A stretch of DNA of 7,586 bases from Pedosphaera sp. (lineage in GTDB: Bacteria; Verrucomicrobiota; Verrucomicrobiia; Limisphaerales; UBA9464). The notes below the pieces were generated by a model. It made no database searches and was not told where the DNA came from. It saw only the letters and a program-made list of their open reading frames with translations. Each line of letters opens with the position of its first letter. Within the stretch, counting starts at the first letter, position 1. Positions 5,407 through 7,586 of this stretch are shown one piece after another. The translations under genes and the position numbers were made by a program. The stretch lies in NCBI GenBank assembly GCA_009695405.1, contig SIAZ01000176.1:1-7586 (forward strand), read 5' to 3'.

Positions 5407-7154
5407 TTATCTGCCACCTTCTCCTCAACTAACAACCCCTTCACGTGCTCTTCCGTTTGGGTCACTCGGAGGACTTCCTCCACTGTGGTCACCCCCGCCT
5501 TCACCTTGCGCCAACCATCCTGTCGCAAAGTCCGCATTCCTTGTCTGCGTGAGACGTCGGCAATCGTTGCCGCTGAAGCCCGATTCATCACCAACGGCCG
5601 AATGGCCTCAGTAACTAGCAGCAATTCGTGAATGCCGGTTCGCCCTTGATAGCCCATCTGACGGCAGGCTTCGCACCCGACACCTTTTAGAAAGGTCGTT
5701 GTGTCTATTTCTGCTTCTGGAAAACCAATTTTAATTAAATAATCGCGGTCGATTTTTTGCGGACGACTGCAATGAGGACACAGGGTTCGAACCAAACGCT
5801 GCGCCATGACTGCCTCGACCGAAGAGGCGACCAGAAAAGGCTCAATCCCCATATCGATCAAACGCGTAAAGGCACTCGAAGCATCGTTGGTGTGTAAAGT
5901 GCTAAAAACCAAATGGCCGGTGAGGGACGCTCGAATGGCAATCTCGGCAGTCTCCGTATCTCGAATTTCACCGATCATTACCACGTTCGGATCTTGCCGC
6001 AAAATATGTCGTAACCCGACGGCAAAGGTCAGTCCGATATCCGAACGTACTGGAATTTGGTTGATTCCTTTTAACTCATATTCCACCGGTTCCTCAATGG
6101 TGATGATCCGTTTAGTGACTGAATTAATTGTGGAAAGAAAAGCGTAAAGCGAGGTCGATTTACCCGAACCCGTGGGGCCTGTTACCAGTACGATACCATG
6201 GGGTTTGACGATAATTTCTCGGATCGCCGCATCTTCGTCCGCGGCAAATCCTAATTTGTCCAAACTAAAGAAAATTTTACCGCGCAATAGGAGTCGCAAT
6301 GAAACCGACTCGCCCCAAACCGTGGGAACTGTTGAAACACGAATATCGATTTCTTCACCTTTAATCCGCACATTGATCCGCCCGTCTTGCGGTAACCTCT
6401 TCTCGGCAATGTTCATCCCGGCCATCACTTTGATGCGTGATATGAGCGCCGGTTGATACCGCTTAATCTGCGGTGGTAAGGGGGTTTGATGCAGTATGCC
6501 GTCAATACGGTAACGAATCCGTAATTCATCTTCAGACGGTTCAAAATGAATGTCGGTTGCGCGATCCTTGAACGCCTCCCAAATGACCTGGTTGACGAAC
6601 TTAATGACGCTAGCGTCTTGATCGTCTCCAGTGATCTCTCTACCGCCTTCAATTTCGAGGTCAAACGTATCGTCCTCTTCGGCCATCTCATCCAAGGTCT
6701 CCGCACCCACCCCATAATATTTCTTCAACGCCTTCTCGATCTCAGCGGCGGGTGCTAGGGCTAAGATAAGCGGCCCTTTGGCGTCATATTGTAAACCCGC
6801 AAGCATCCCCGGATCGAACGGGTCAGCGACCGCAACGGAAAGTTCACCCGCTTCGTCGGCGAAAGGTATCACATTAAACTGGAAAGCGACCTTGGTACTG
6901 ATCCTTTTTCGCACCTCCGCTGTGATAGAAAGCTTCGCCAAATCTACGAACTGTAACTTTAAAGCGGCCGCCAGTTTTTGTAAGAATATTTCTTCGGATA
7001 GGCCGGATTCTCGAGCAAAAAAGGTCAACCATGGCTCCGTGCCTCCCGCTTCAATACCCTGTCGCCACGCACTATTCCATCTATCAAACTGGGCTGGGGT
7101 AATTATCCCAGCATTTTCGAGAACGGACTTGATCGGAGAGTAAGACATTGGCAA
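5403..7154 (-). CDS. gspE: GspE/PilB-type secretion/assembly ATPase
   Basis: A 583-residue cytoplasmic AAA-like ATPase of the GspE/PilB family, which hexamerises at the inner membrane and powers pseudopilus or pilus assembly. An MshEN/GspE_N-type region covers about 1-150, followed by an acidic linker (155-171). The core has Walker A GPTGSGKST (326-334), Asp box ITIEEPVEYEL (351-361), Walker B VVMIGEIRD (391-399) and His box LTGHLVFSTLHTND (411-424). The tetracysteine zinc site is CPHC (459-462) plus CEAC (494-497), which separates GspE/PilB from the retraction ATPase PilT. Length is typical. The start is TTG at 7154-7152 or ATG at 7148-7146, two codons later; GAAGG (7164-7168) is 9 nt from the TTG but 15 nt from the ATG. 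It is the first gene of the operon. PilB is the alternative name. Confidence 0.95.
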   Translation of the reverse strand: MPMSYSPIKSVLENAGIITPAQFDRWNSAWRQGIEAGGTEPWLTFFARESGLSEEIFLQKLAAALKLQFVDLAKLSITAEVRKRISTKVAFQFNVIPFADEAGELSVAVADPFDPGMLAGLQYDAKGPLILALAPAAEIEKALKKYYGVGAETLDEMAEEDDTFDLEIEGGREITGDDQDASVIKFVNQVIWEAFKDRATDIHFEPSEDELRIRYRIDGILHQTPLPPQIKRYQPALISRIKVMAGMNIAEKRLPQDGRINVRIKGEEIDIRVSTVPTVWGESVSLRLLLRGKIFFSLDKLGFAADEDAAIREIIVKPHGIVLVTGPTGSGKSTSLYAFLSTINSVTKRIITIEEPVEYELKGINQIPVRSDIGLTFAVGLRHILRQDPNVVMIGEIRDTETAEIAIRASLTGHLVFSTLHTNDASSAFTRLIDMGIEPFLVASSVEAVMAQRLVRTLCPHCSRPQKIDRDYLIKIGFPEAEIDTTTFLKGVGCEACRQMGYQGRTGIHELLLVTEAIRPLVMNRASAATIADVSRRQGMRTLRQDGWRKVKAGVTTVEEVLRVTQTEEHVKGLLVEEKVADK

Positions 7155-7163
7155 TACGACGCG

Positions 7164-7168
7164 CCTTC
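7164..7168 (-). promoter_or_regulatory. Ribosome binding site of the ATPase gene
   Basis: GAAGG on the minus strand stands 9 nt from TTG (7154-7152) and 15 nt from ATG (7148-7146). The spacing favours the TTG start, although ATG is otherwise the preferred codon; the proteins differ by two residues. Confidence 0.45.
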
Positions 7169-7286
7169 AACGTCGTTGAGTTGGAAAAGTTGCAACGGAA
7201 TGTGCAGCAAGGTCCACTCCGGATTCTGAGTCTTTATTTTCCTCCAATGTCTTGGGCCGAGTGATCGACTTAGTTTGCCTCGTAAA

Positions 7287-7306
7287 AGCACGCTGTAAAA
7301 CGTGCT
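7287..7306 (-). terminator. Hairpin with short T-run, possible weak terminator or attenuator
   Basis: On the minus strand AGCACG and CGTGCT form a 6-bp stem with an 8-nt loop, and the stem is followed by TTT before ACG. It lies about 130 nt before the ATPase start. It could be a weak attenuator in the operon leader or end a transcript coming from the right-hand repeat. The stem is short and the T-run minimal, so chance is a serious alternative. Confidence 0.25.
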
Positions 7307-7340
7307 GATTACGGCGGGCCACCGGCCCTTCATTTCAGCT

Positions 7341-7355
7341 TTGGGCCCAATTGGG
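7341..7355. promoter_or_regulatory. Overlapping palindromes TTGGGCCCAA / CCCAATTGGG (operator candidate)
   Basis: Two perfect 10-bp palindromes share five bases: TTGGGCCCAA (7341-7350) and CCCAATTGGG (7346-7355). The result is three alternating 5-bp half-sites. Dyads upstream of an operon can be repressor sites, but no regulator is known here. Confidence 0.3.
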
Positions 7356-7445
7356 TGCTCGGCCCTCCGTTTTGAATTAACAGTCGAGTGATCGTCAGAC
7401 CCGCGAATTGGACCAAAATGTTTATTACCCTCCCTCGCATCGGTG

Positions 7446-7468
7446 CATTCACAAGTTGTCGGTGAATG
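7446..7468 (+). other. Hairpin over the start codon of the outward ORF (right copy)
   Basis: CATTCAC (7446-7452) pairs with GTGAATG (7462-7468), leaving a 9-nt loop that itself contains part of the near-palindrome ACAAGTTGT (7451-7459). The 3' arm contains the ATG at 7466-7468. Confidence 0.5.
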
Positions 7469-7586
7469 AGCTGGACTACCGGTGGCAAAGAGCTCATAAA
7501 GCAGGGCGTGCTTAAAGAACTAGTATTGCAAGGGCGACGGATGGGATCTGAGGAAGTGGAGTGGTTACGGAGATGGATTGAGGAGC
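7466..7586 (+). CDS. Partial outward-facing ORF, N-terminus of probable DUF4338/DruA-like (transposase-associated) protein, right copy
   Basis: ATG at 7466-7468, directly preceded by an in-frame TGA (7463-7465), opens 40 codons identical to those on the left edge. It runs off the window, so length and C-terminal domains are unknown. Residues 15-40 (VLKELVLQGRRMGSEE then VEWLRRWIEE) are the part that recalls DUF4338 N-termini. No good Shine-Dalgarno is visible: only a weak GGTGA touches the ATG. Initiation may therefore be poor, in line with the hairpin that covers the start. The alternative is any other repeated gene family with a similar helical start. Confidence 0.5.
   Translation, partial: MSWTTGGKELIKQGVLKELVLQGRRMGSEEVEWLRRWIEE

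Larger units (their letters stand above)
7155..7440. promoter_or_regulatory. Non-coding leader upstream of the gspE operon
   Basis: This stretch separates the ATPase start from the right-hand inverted repeat and must hold the operon promoter unless transcription enters from the repeat. No convincing -35/-10 pair was found on either strand. It contains five GGGCC/GGCCC motifs (7254-7258, 7316-7320, 7324-7328, 7343-7348, 7361-7365), overlapping palindromes at 7341-7355, a GC hairpin at 7316-7328 and a hairpin at 7287-7306. A short minus-strand reading frame of 76 codons starting at 7333 overlaps the ATPase start and shows no family features, so I do not call it. Confidence 0.5.
7441..7586. repeat. 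Right copy of 146-bp perfect terminal inverted repeat
   Basis: The stretch is the exact reverse complement of bases 1-146. Its inner end begins CGGTGCATTCACAAG, immediately next to unrelated sequence at 7440. It carries the same outward ORF as the left copy. Confidence 0.97.

Noticed and set aside
7155..7320. Cyclic di-GMP riboswitch upstream of gspE
   Set aside because: The conserved GEMM core sequences are not present on the minus strand of the leader.
7103..7333. 76-codon minus-strand reading frame overlapping the ATPase start
   Set aside because: It overlaps the ATPase gene by about 50 bp in another frame and has no recognisable domain. No ribosome site supports it: its AAATGAAGG start region carries AAGG only after the ATG.
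7258..7394. Direct repeat CGAGTGATCG at 7258-7267 and 7385-7394
   Set aside because: Only two copies of 10 bp with no symmetry or consistent spacing to other signals; chance cannot be excluded.
7400..7440. Promoter reading outward into the right-hand repeat ORF
   Set aside because: TTGGAC at 7408-7413 resembles a -35 box, but no TATAAT-like sequence lies at 16-18 bp spacing.
1..7586. Linear plasmid or phage genome with terminal inverted repeats
   Set aside because: The repeats carry an ORF cut by both window edges, and the contents are ordinary chromosomal secretion genes with no replication or capsid gene. A contig that ends in a multicopy repeat explains the ends better.

Overview
The window is a bacterial locus with every confidently called gene on the minus strand, so it reads from right to left. 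Its core is a compact envelope-export operon of the type II secretion / type IV pilus superfamily: a GspE/PilB-type ATPase (5403-7154), a GspL/PilM-PilN-type inner-membrane assembly protein (4027-5406), a GspM/PilO-type protein (3311-4030) and a GspD/PilQ-type secretin (921-3314). A TIGR04282/DUF2064-type GT-A glycosyltransferase (267-893) follows 27 nt after the secretin. The secretin implies an outer membrane, so the host is Gram-negative (diderm). The reduced E-L-M-D layout and the very glycine- and methionine-rich secretin suggest the Verrucomicrobiota/PVC group, but that is an impression from family knowledge and not a demonstrated placement.

How the core works together: the ATPase would power pseudopilus or pilus assembly from the cytoplasm. 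The L-like protein would dock it at the inner membrane, the M/O-like protein would complete the periplasmic platform, and the secretin would form the outer-membrane pore. The first three junctions (E-L, L-M, M-D) are all 4-nt ATGA stop/start overlaps, a strong sign of one translationally coupled transcript. Pseudopilins, the GspF/PilC membrane protein, GspC/PilP and the prepilin peptidase are absent here and must lie elsewhere. A possible 38-residue ORF (154-270) overlaps the end of the glycosyltransferase by another ATGA, but it is weakly supported.

The ends of the window are the most unusual part. Bases 1-146 are a perfect reverse complement of bases 7441-7586. Each copy carries the same first 40 codons of an ORF that points outward and runs off the window. 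The partial protein looks like the N-terminus of the DUF4338/DruA-like family, many members of which are associated with insertion elements. The locus is therefore bracketed by two inverted copies of one repeat, probably a multicopy mobile element at which the assembly stopped. A short hairpin covers the start codon of that ORF in both copies.

The non-coding leader upstream of the operon (7155-7440) holds several GGGCC/GGCCC motifs, two overlapping 10-bp palindromes and a small hairpin, but no convincing promoter. I found no tRNA, rRNA, CRISPR array or known riboswitch.
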